Below are positions 4,988 to 10,253 of a DNA stretch of 10,253 nucleotides, piece by piece. The stretch is from Microcaldota archaeon. GTDB taxonomy: Archaea > Micrarchaeota > Micrarchaeia > Micrarchaeales > Micrarchaeaceae. Below the pieces are notes generated by a model. It saw nothing but the letters and a program-made list of their open reading frames with translations, ran no database searches and had not been told where the DNA came from. Both the position numbers and the translations under genes were made by a program. The DNA is taken from positions 1 to 10,253 of the forward strand of contig JAJYEJ010000031.1 of assembly GCA_021785805.1 (NCBI GenBank), read 5' to 3'. Each line of letters begins with the position of its first letter. The first letter of the stretch is position 1.

Positions 4988-6022
4988 GTGGGCATATTAG
5001 GCAACATATTCGGAAATGCAAAGCTAGGCATACAGATATCCAATCAGGTAGTAGGGACGCTGCTCAAGGACAAGGAGCTATTCATATATCCCGTAGTAAT
5101 GGCGATACTGTCATTTTTGGTGCTGGTAGTATTCTTCGTCGTATTCGTACTTTTCGGGGGGCTGATCTTCGGGCCGCTCTCGCTTGTCGTAATGCTTGTG
5201 TTCTACTACCTGATAACGACTTTCATAGCGACGTATTTCCTTTTCGCCATGTACATCGCGTTCACAAGCTTCGTGCAGGGGAAGAAGATAGGGATGGTAG
5301 CAGCGCTCTTGCAGGCACAGGCTTACCTTCCGTTGATAATAGAGTGGGCGCTGTTCTACACCGTACTTATAACGGTGGTCAAACTGCTCGAGAGCCAGTT
5401 CAAGGGGCTCATCGGCCAGATAATAAACTTCGCTATCGGAATCGGCCTATTCCTCGGTACGACGTTCGCTGTGCCTATAATATTCGAGGAGAAGATTGGG
5501 CCGCTTGATGCGATGAAGAGGAGCGCGACCTTCATAATCAACAACATAGGCAAGACCTTCTCCGGGATAATATACTTTGATGTAATAAGCCTGGTGATAA
5601 AGGTCATAGGGGTGCTGTTCATACTGAGCGCGCTCTTCATGGGCTTCCTAAACATAACCCACACGAATATAACCTTGGGCGGTTTCACGATACTGGGACA
5701 CACTAGCCTCTTTGAGATAGCCGCCATATTTGTGATCGGGATTGCGATATATGTGATAGGCGCCCTGTTCAACTATGTCACCCTGCATATCTACTACCTT
5801 GTTGTATACGACTACGTGAAGAACGGGAAGGTACCGAAGGGATTGGATGAAACGCTTATAAGGTCGTCCATATCCCATGGCGGTGTTCCGGGCCCTACGA
5901 CAAAACCAGGCAAACCCGGAAAAGGCGGGAAGGGAGGCAAAGGCCAGGACCAGGGAGCATTCGGTGGATTGTTCCAGTCCGGAGGAGGAGACTCGCCCGA
6001 CCTCAACACTTTCGTCAAGTAA
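4988..6022 (+). CDS. DUF6159-like multi-pass membrane protein with Gly/Lys-rich tail
   Basis: The 344-residue protein starts with a GTG preceded by AGGTGGA, 4 bases upstream, one of the clearest ribosome-binding sites in the window. An amphipathic start and KDKELFIYP (27-35) lead into hydrophobic helices at roughly 35-57, 60-92, 115-133, 143-164, 192-220 and 243-274. The segment AVPIIFEEKIGPLDAMKRSATFI (161-183) resembles the conserved cytoplasmic loop of the DUF6159 family (a PxxxEExxGPxxAxKRS pattern). The last 50 residues are soluble, rich in Gly, Lys and Pro, with GKGG-type repeats, and are probably disordered. Function is not known. It is the second gene of an operon with the LURP-one-type protein, which suggests a membrane partner for it. 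Confidence 0.72.
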   Translation: MGILGNIFGNAKLGIQISNQVVGTLLKDKELFIYPVVMAILSFLVLVVFFVVFVLFGGLIFGPLSLVVMLVFYYLITTFIATYFLFAMYIAFTSFVQGKKIGMVAALLQAQAYLPLIIEWALFYTVLITVVKLLESQFKGLIGQIINFAIGIGLFLGTTFAVPIIFEEKIGPLDAMKRSATFIINNIGKTFSGIIYFDVISLVIKVIGVLFILSALFMGFLNITHTNITLGGFTILGHTSLFEIAAIFVIGIAIYVIGALFNYVTLHIYYLVVYDYVKNGKVPKGLDETLIRSSISHGGVPGPTTKPGKPGKGGKGGKGQDQGAFGGLFQSGGGDSPDLNTFVK

Positions 6023-6063
6023 GTCGCGGAGTAAGCGCCCGATTCTGTCTTCTGACCTTGACC

Positions 6064-6795
6064 TTACTTATAGAACACGTTTATCACTAGGTCCATGTTC
6101 GAACTCGAAGCATTGGTCGGGACCACTGAGCCGTAATACGTGTTCGGGCCCTGGTTCGGGCATACCGCTACAGTGGCACTTGTGCCGTAATTATCGGAGT
6201 TTACCGCTACATGGCATCCCTGCGGGAGGTTAAGGGAACATGGACCATCGCTGCACGCCAGCGATATTACAGTAAGCGATGAGTTATAGCTGCCGACCGT
6301 GTAGTTGAATGTGAACGGAGTCGTGAATGGGAATTGGGTTTTTGCCGTAGTGTAGTTTGTCGCGTTATACACAGCCATCAGTGCGGCTGAAGAGTTGCCA
6401 GCTCCGGGTTGCCCGGTGCAATACGGTGATATCCCGGTTCCTGCGCCTCCTATCGGCCCACCGACGCCTGACCCTGATGAGCTGGAATTCCAGTTGCTGG
6501 AGAGACATAGGACATATGCGTTGCTCCCATTTGCCTTCAGTCCGGTGGTGCCAGTCCTGCTCGATTCGGCGGATGCGAACCAGGTTATGCCTCCTGCAGT
6601 TCCACTTGCATTTGTTGTGCCCGAACCTGTGGACGTCGTGTTCTGCCCGGAACCTTGACCTTGCCCTGATGCGACTTTACCTGCGGTTGTTGTGGAGCTT
6701 GAGGAGCCACCATGCAAAGACGCTGCAATCCCGACTATAGCCACTATGACCACTATTGCCATTATAGCTATGAAAACCATGCTTGAGTTCGCCAT
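6064..6795 (-). CDS. Single-anchor, Ser/Thr/Gly-rich surface protein
   Basis: I do not recognise a family for this 243-residue protein. One N-terminal hydrophobic helix (about 7-26) with no basic signal region before it could be a signal anchor or a pilin-like start. Next comes a low-complexity Ser/Thr/Gly stretch (29-70) and another near 103-120, then a beta-rich C-terminal region. There are ten outer N-x-S/T sequons (N52, N62, N89, N103, N134, N144, N147, N164, N171, N228) and six cysteines (97, 126, 181, 186, 194, 212), enough for three disulfides. This fits an N-glycosylated, disulfide-stabilised envelope protein. It converges on the DUF6159-like gene with 41 bases between the stops. An in-frame ATG five codons downstream is a possible alternative start. 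Confidence 0.65.
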   Translation of the reverse strand: MANSSMVFIAIMAIVVIVAIVGIAASLHGGSSSSTTTAGKVASGQGQGSGQNTTSTGSGTTNASGTAGGITWFASAESSRTGTTGLKANGSNAYVLCLSSNWNSSSSGSGVGGPIGGAGTGISPYCTGQPGAGNSSAALMAVYNATNYTTAKTQFPFTTPFTFNYTVGSYNSSLTVISLACSDGPCSLNLPQGCHVAVNSDNYGTSATVAVCPNQGPNTYYGSVVPTNASSSNMDLVINVFYK

Positions 6796-6820
6796 CCGAC
6801 CACGTTTCGTGTTGGCATCA

Positions 6821-6833
6821 AAGTAATAAAACT
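6821..6833 (-). promoter_or_regulatory. TATA-like promoter box for the surface-protein gene
   Basis: AGTTTTATTACTT on the minus strand is centred about 32 bases before the ATG at 6795, predicting a leader of only a few bases. It lies in the short gap after the MazG-like gene, so the surface protein appears to have its own promoter. Confidence 0.45.
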
Positions 6834-6961
6834 CTTTCCGTCTGCTGCATTGGTAATTTCATCGGATGGTGCCCTACAAAGGCATAGAAACAGGCAAGAA
6901 CTATGGTGGCGGACAAACCAGAGGAGGCTAACCGGTGGTTTCCTGGTGAGAGTGAAGTGGA

Positions 6962-7648
6962 TTATGACTTGTAGTTGTTTATCGAGTTGAACGTGCATGT
7001 GCACGGGGCGTTATGGCACACATGGCAATTGTCCGTGAATGCCTCTGACAGCGCTTCCGACAGGCTTACCCCTATCGAGTTGAGCAGGCCCATTATGCAT
7101 GAAAAGAAGTCAGCCGCCTCGGAGCACAGGAGGGCGAAGTGCCGCTCGGTCCTGTCGCCCATGAATATGTGGAACGCCTCTGACAGCTCGCCGAGCTCCT
7201 CCGCCAGGTGGATCGCCGCATCCTCGACGGTCCTATTGGACGACGGATATATGCGCTCGAACATCGACTGGTACTGCGATATGGTCGCCGGCCTTGGAAC
7301 GCCATTGGACGATATCTTTCGCCTAGCCTTTACTTTCTCGGCTTTGCACGCGCACGGGCGCTTCCCGCAGTAGGAGCATACGCCGGGAAACCTCTTCCAC
7401 ACCTCGCCATCGAGGCTGATATGGAGCCGGTTTATGAAGGAGATGAACCAGCTTGTCGATATGAGCAGGTTGAGCTTAATCTTCTCGTGATTGCCCTTCC
7501 TGACCCCTTTTATGCTCCTCATCGTGAACCTCTGGACGTTGATGAGCATGTCGTTGCCGCTGTAGTACCGTTCGTTAGGCATCCCGTACACTAGGTTGAT
7601 GAACTCGGCGTATTCGGCCAAGGATACATCCTTTGAGAGGGATGCCAT
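6962..7648 (-). CDS. MazG-like NTP pyrophosphohydrolase with two cysteine clusters
   Basis: The central-to-C-terminal helices carry the MazG metal-binding pattern: EELGE (E150, E151, E154) followed 23 residues later by EAAD (E177, D180). This all-alpha superfamily hydrolyses (d)NTPs to NMP and pyrophosphate, usually to remove non-canonical nucleotides. The 228-residue protein has an extra N-terminal helical half (1-85). It also has two cysteine clusters with the same C-x2-C-x4-C-x-C spacing: CSYCGKRPCAC (91-101) and CHVCHNAPCTC (208-218, near the C-terminus). They flank the catalytic helices and could bind zinc singly or together. The gene has its own TATA-like box, and its transcript is probably leaderless. 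The substrate is unknown. Confidence 0.78.
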   Translation of the reverse strand: MASLSKDVSLAEYAEFINLVYGMPNERYYSGNDMLINVQRFTMRSIKGVRKGNHEKIKLNLLISTSWFISFINRLHISLDGEVWKRFPGVCSYCGKRPCACKAEKVKARRKISSNGVPRPATISQYQSMFERIYPSSNRTVEDAAIHLAEELGELSEAFHIFMGDRTERHFALLCSEAADFFSCIMGLLNSIGVSLSEALSEAFTDNCHVCHNAPCTCTFNSINNYKS

Positions 7649-7669
7649 GGTTCTGATTGACGGTTCAAG

Positions 7670-7680
7670 ATATTTATACG
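7670..7680 (-). promoter_or_regulatory. TATA-like promoter box for the MazG-like gene
   Basis: On the minus strand CGTATAAATA is centred about 26 bases before the ATG at 7648, the spacing for a leaderless transcript. The divergent Yip1-like gene has a separate box about 40 bases away, so this roughly 100-base gap carries two independent back-to-back promoters. Confidence 0.55.
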
Positions 7681-7708
7681 TGTTGGCGCACAGGGGCCAA
7701 GATGCACG

Positions 7709-7718
7709 CCTTTTAAAC
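7709..7718 (+). promoter_or_regulatory. TATA-like promoter box for the Yip1-like gene
   Basis: CCTTTTAAAC is centred about 34 bases before the ATG at 7748 and predicts a leader of around 8 bases. GGTGGTAGG lies immediately before the ATG, with its GGTGG about 5 bases from it. Confidence 0.45.
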
Positions 7719-7747
7719 GTTTCCTCCCATTATCTCGTGGTGGTAGG

Positions 7748-8434
7748 ATGATAACGAAAGACATTGCGTTCCTGTGGGACCTTATGCTCCATCCCGGAAA
7801 GGCGAGCAGGAGGTCGGGGAGCGTCGAGAAGACGCTGAAGCTATATTATACGTTGGCACTCGTGCCTTTCGTCTTATATCTGGTGATAGGGTTTCTTCTG
7901 AGCACATACGGATCGCTTGCGGTCATGCGCTATCTGCCATTCGTTCATGTGCCATTGCTCGCCACCGCATCGTATGTTACTGTGCTGGTATCGGCGATAC
8001 TTCTGTTCTTCGTGATCGTTCCGATAGCGATAGCGATAGACGCGTTCGTATACCAGGTGATAGGGAGGAACCTCCTGAATGCATGGAATGGCGACTACGC
8101 AAAGACGTTCACGGCGGTGACTTATGCAGTCCTTCCGGTGATGTTCTTCTACTGGTTGCTGCTGCTGCCTGTGCTCAATGGCCTTTACCTACTAATATTG
8201 CCGATCTGGGCTCTCGTCATATTGATAATATCCCTCGCTACGCAGCAGAAGGTGAAGAGAACCGAAGCTGGCATAGTGGCAGTCTTGAGCTGGATATTCA
8301 AGGCGGTTTTCATGGTCCTGTTGGCTTCGTCGGTGCTGGTGTCGATAGCATCAATACTCGGAACTCTGGTAGGCCAGTATGTGCCTGGAATGCATGTCGG
8401 GGCAGGCTCGGCCGTGATAGGCGCTTACCCGTAA
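7748..8434 (+). CDS. Yip1-like multi-pass membrane protein
   Basis: The 228-residue protein begins with a soluble stretch, FLWDLMLHPGKASRR, the type of lead-in seen in Yip1-family proteins of prokaryotes. Hydrophobic helices follow at about 33-52, 66-100, 125-163 and 176-208. Between the second and third groups lies a polar segment with NAWNGDYAKTFTAVTYAVLP (111-130), matching the Yip1 pattern in which a Gly/Lys motif leads into TF-A-TYA-P. The biochemical role of prokaryotic Yip1 proteins is not established. It opens a likely operon: the next gene starts 24 bases after its stop and TrmY follows 27 bases after that. Confidence 0.7.
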   Translation: MITKDIAFLWDLMLHPGKASRRSGSVEKTLKLYYTLALVPFVLYLVIGFLLSTYGSLAVMRYLPFVHVPLLATASYVTVLVSAILLFFVIVPIAIAIDAFVYQVIGRNLLNAWNGDYAKTFTAVTYAVLPVMFFYWLLLLPVLNGLYLLILPIWALVILIISLATQQKVKRTEAGIVAVLSWIFKAVFMVLLASSVLVSIASILGTLVGQYVPGMHVGAGSAVIGAYP

Positions 8435-8458
8435 ACGGACATCCGATCAGGTGATGAT

Positions 8459-8707
8459 ATGGCAAACAAACGTAAGGCAAGAAAGATGCCAAAGAAGGCG
8501 ATGCCGCAGCCTGTAGTCCAGATGGTACTGATATTGGCTACATTCGTCATCCTTGTTGGGGGCGCCATAGTCTATGTCGCGTATTCCGGTATGCACATCG
8601 CTATGGCACTTGGCATATTCTTGATAGGCGCAGTGGTGATAATCGCCGGGATAGCCGCAATAATGGCGTGGGTCATGTGGATGACGCGCTACAAGAGGAA
8701 GGGATGA
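8459..8707 (+). CDS. Small two-helix membrane protein, unknown function
   Basis: The 82-residue protein has a strongly basic N-terminus (residues 3-13 hold six Lys/Arg), two hydrophobic helices (about 20-42 and 46-74) and a basic C-terminus (RYKRKG). The positive-inside rule places both ends in the cytoplasm. I recognise no family. GGTGATG lies just before the ATG and matches the anti-Shine-Dalgarno complement, so the start is well supported. It sits between the Yip1-like gene and trmY in the same direction with short gaps, so it is probably co-transcribed. Confidence 0.62.
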   Translation: MANKRKARKMPKKAMPQPVVQMVLILATFVILVGGAIVYVAYSGMHIAMALGIFLIGAVVIIAGIAAIMAWVMWMTRYKRKG

Positions 8708-8734
8708 GGCTAAGCGTCGCTGGTGCATAGGCGC

Positions 8735-9295
8735 ATGAGGGAATTCTTATTGTACTCCAGGACAGGATTCACGTCCGGGAACTTCGGCAGCTTGATGGAA
8801 GCGGGAAGGCTGGACATCGCATACCAATGCGCGTTGATGGCGCTCTTCAAGTCTCAGGCGCATAGGCACGACGCGGTGTTCCACGCTGTGCTCAATGGGC
8901 CGCCAAGGCCTCCAGTGCATGTGCAGATAAGCGGGGATTCCCTCAGAGATGCGCGCATAGACGAAAGGAGCTGGGAGTCCATATTCAGGAACGTGCTCAG
9001 GGGGAAAGCGCATCCTGGGATAATGGTCGATAGGTTGCCTATGCAGAGGATTGTGGAAGCGAAAGCCCAGCTGGGCTACAAGGTGTTCGTCCTGGAGAAG
9101 GGAGGCGATCCTGTGGATGGAGAAGACCTCTCCGGGAATACCCTTTTCGTGCTAGGGGACCATGTAGGCATGCCGAGGAAGGACGAGAGCTTCGTGCTCA
9201 GGTACGGGAAGAGGCTCTCCTTGGGAAGGGAGAAGTACCTGGCCGCAAGCTGCATAGACATATTGAACTATGCGATGGACTCACAGCTGGGCTGA
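8735..9295 (+). CDS. trmY: tRNA (pseudouridine54-N1)-methyltransferase TrmY
   Basis: The 186-residue protein matches archaeal TrmY across its length: the start MREFLLYSRTG, then the AGRLDI and HAVLNGPPRPPV segments, LEKGG, and the SPOUT-type trefoil-knot elements FVLGDHVGM (138-146) and LSLGREKYLAASCIDILNY (162-180). The enzyme transfers a methyl group from S-adenosylmethionine to N1 of pseudouridine 54 in the tRNA T loop. I chose the ATG at 8735 because family members begin MREF. A GTG at 8723 would add only MHRR and has no better ribosome-binding site. The gene follows two membrane-protein genes with a 27-base gap and precedes alaX. Known TrmY proteins are near 190-200 residues, so it appears complete. 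Confidence 0.92.
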   Translation: MREFLLYSRTGFTSGNFGSLMEAGRLDIAYQCALMALFKSQAHRHDAVFHAVLNGPPRPPVHVQISGDSLRDARIDERSWESIFRNVLRGKAHPGIMVDRLPMQRIVEAKAQLGYKVFVLEKGGDPVDGEDLSGNTLFVLGDHVGMPRKDESFVLRYGKRLSLGREKYLAASCIDILNYAMDSQLG

Positions 9296-9299
9296 ACAG

Positions 9300-9308
9300 C
9301 TTTTATTG
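9300..9308 (+). promoter_or_regulatory. TATA-like promoter box for alaX
   Basis: CTTTTATTG, just after the trmY stop, is centred about 32 bases before the ATG at 9336. It suggests a separate promoter for alaX with a leader of about 6 bases. GGATGG lies 6-11 bases before the ATG. Confidence 0.45.
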
Positions 9309-9335
9309 CTTTCAGGTAGAGTATAGGATGGTATC

Positions 9336-10058
9336 ATGACGGAAAAGGTTTACCTGGCGGATTCGTATGCGAAGGAGCTCGATGCGAAGGTGGTCAGGGC
9401 ATCGCAGGGCAGGATCGTGCTCGACAGGACAATATTCTATCCCGGAGGCGGAGGGCAGCCAATCGATACGGGCATGCTGGCGGCGGATGGCAGGAGGTTG
9501 AAGGTCATCGCGGTGGAGAAGGACGGCGATGACATAGTCCATATCTTAGAAGGCGATCCCGGCCTGCGCGAAGGCGACAGCGTAAGGTGCGTGATCGACT
9601 GGGATACCAGATACGCCTGCATGAGGTACCATAGCGCGCTGCACCTGATTGATGGTGTAATTGAGACCAGATACGGATCAGGCATGGTGACCGGCGGGCA
9701 GATCTATCCGGACAGGGCTAGGATAGACATAGATATGCAGGGCTTGAGCAAGGAGAGGGTCGCTGAGATACTTGAAGAGGTCAATAAGGTGGCCCGGGAA
9801 GGCCATCCGATAACGGCAATGGAGATGACTGTTGAAGAGGCGCTCAAGATCCCGAGACTGTCGAGAACCGAAACAGGGAGGAAGCTGCTCGGAACTCTGA
9901 AGTCGGTAAGGGTCGTAGACATCGGAGGCGTTGACATGCAGGCTGATGGCGGCACGCACGTCAAGGACACCAGGGAGATAGGGAAGATAACACTGAGCGC
10001 ATACGAGAACAAAGGCTCGAAACGGAAGAGGATAGAGATAACTCTCGGAAGCTTATGA
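9336..10058 (+). CDS. alaX: Free-standing alanyl-tRNA editing protein AlaX (AlaX-M type)
   Basis: The 240-residue protein has the N-terminal beta-barrel motif GGGGQPIDTG (37-46), which is typical of AlaX-M and absent from the short AlaX-S form. The editing domain carries HSALH (H99, H103) and GGTHV (H208) at the zinc and active site. AlaX deacylates tRNA-Ala wrongly charged with serine or glycine, in trans. In the widely known form the fourth zinc ligand is the Cys of a CGGTH motif; here the residue is Asp (D204, DGGTH). I cannot tell from memory how common Asp is in archaeal AlaX-M, so a lineage-typical site is possible. The gene follows trmY, another tRNA-acting enzyme, but seems to have its own promoter. 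It overlaps the convergent gene at its 3' end by 6 bases. Confidence 0.9.
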   Translation: MTEKVYLADSYAKELDAKVVRASQGRIVLDRTIFYPGGGGQPIDTGMLAADGRRLKVIAVEKDGDDIVHILEGDPGLREGDSVRCVIDWDTRYACMRYHSALHLIDGVIETRYGSGMVTGGQIYPDRARIDIDMQGLSKERVAEILEEVNKVAREGHPITAMEMTVEEALKIPRLSRTETGRKLLGTLKSVRVVDIGGVDMQADGGTHVKDTREIGKITLSAYENKGSKRKRIEITLGSL

Positions 10059-10253
10059 CACGTTTTTCGTAGGAAGCCTTGCCGCCCCAGTTTCGGCTTT
10101 CGCGCCCCTTGACAGATGACCTACGGATTTGGAATTGCGCAATATCTCCAATGCATTGCGCCCGTCGCGCGTGAGCCTGAATGGTGTCGTGCGGATATCC
10201 TGCGTCAGGTCATAGCTGGATATGAAGTATTTACCGCTTAGGGCCAGGATATG
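10053..10253 (-). CDS. C-terminal part of an unrecognised protein, cut by the window edge
   Basis: A minus-strand frame is open from the window end to a TAA at 10053-10055, giving 66 residues. It includes FRLTRDGRNALEILRNSKS, which resembles the last helix and wing region of winged-helix regulators (an LTxxG pattern), then a basic, flexible tail. Codon choice looks like that of neighbouring genes (ATA, AGG, C/G-ending codons). The start is outside the window, so the product cannot be named. It converges on alaX and overlaps its last codons by 6 bases. A run of five T at 10063-10067 lies just past the alaX stop and could help end the alaX transcript inside this gene. Confidence 0.55.
   Translation of the reverse strand, partial: HILALSGKYFISSYDLTQDIRTTPFRLTRDGRNALEILRNSKSVGHLSRGAKAETGAARLPTKNVS

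Noticed and set aside
6023..6063. Terminator between the convergent DUF6159-like and surface-protein genes
   Set aside because: There is no T-run and no strong dyad; only a short direct repeat TGACCT-TGACCT is visible.
7208..7594. Plus-strand frame antisense to the MazG-like gene
   Set aside because: The opposite strand carries the catalytic and cysteine motifs; nothing supports this one.
7774..8454. 226-codon plus-strand frame overlapping the Yip1-like gene
   Set aside because: It is arginine-rich with no domain and is out of frame with a clear multi-helix membrane protein; typical G+C-driven shadow.
1..10253. CRISPR array, insertion sequence, toxin-antitoxin or defence cassette
   Set aside because: No spaced direct repeats, transposase or nuclease motifs, or terminal inverted repeats were found on reading the window.

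Overview
The window looks archaeal. Most genes have an A/T-rich TATA-like box 22-27 bases before the start codon, the arrangement expected for leaderless or near-leaderless archaeal transcripts. There is a tRNA-Trp gene interrupted at the canonical archaeal position 37/38. Several proteins belong to archaeal or largely archaeal families (TrmY, free-standing AlaX, DUF929-type thioredoxin-like protein). ATA (Ile) and AGG/AGA (Arg) codons are used heavily. Most of the window is G+C-rich (hand counts near 60% in two sample lines), but about 3140-4300 is clearly A+T-richer. I cannot place the lineage; a small acidophilic euryarchaeal or DPANN/Micrarchaeota-type genome would fit, but that is inference.

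Layout. 68-1495 (+) encodes a soluble sulfatase/alkaline-phosphatase-superfamily hydrolase with Thr at the nucleophile position. It converges on a minus-strand pair: a PAP2 membrane phosphatase (2318-2920) followed 4 bases later by a membrane-anchored CxxC thioredoxin-like protein (1507-2313). The two convergent TGA stops lie inside one perfect 8-bp inverted repeat. A single TATA-like box (2956-2963) appears to serve both the PAP2 operon and the divergent tRNA-Trp gene (2995-3139). The tRNA intron (3033-3104) carries a box C element and an antisense element placed so that the +5 rule selects wobble base C34, so it is probably a box C/D 2'-O-methylation guide.

The A+T-richer stretch next holds a small two-helix membrane protein (3251-3544, +) and a Nudix hydrolase (3541-3993, -) whose stop codons share one CTAG. 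At 4308-6022 (+) comes a two-gene operon: a LURP-one/tubby-fold protein followed by a DUF6159-like multi-pass membrane protein, both with glycine-rich tails. Minus-strand genes follow for a single-anchor, Ser/Thr/Gly-rich, sequon-rich surface protein (6064-6795) and a MazG-like NTP pyrophosphohydrolase with two matching cysteine clusters (6962-7648).

The right side is plus-strand: a Yip1-like membrane protein, a small two-helix membrane protein, the tRNA pseudouridine-54 N1-methyltransferase TrmY, and the Ala-tRNA editing enzyme AlaX. The window ends in the C-terminal 66 codons of an unrecognised minus-strand gene that overlaps the end of alaX.

Two themes stand out: envelope functions (PAP2, DUF929-type oxidoreductase, LURP-one/DUF6159 pair, surface protein, Yip1) and tRNA maturation or quality control (tRNA-Trp with its guide intron, TrmY, AlaX), with nucleotide sanitation (Nudix, MazG) between them. 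No mobile element, CRISPR array or integrase was seen.
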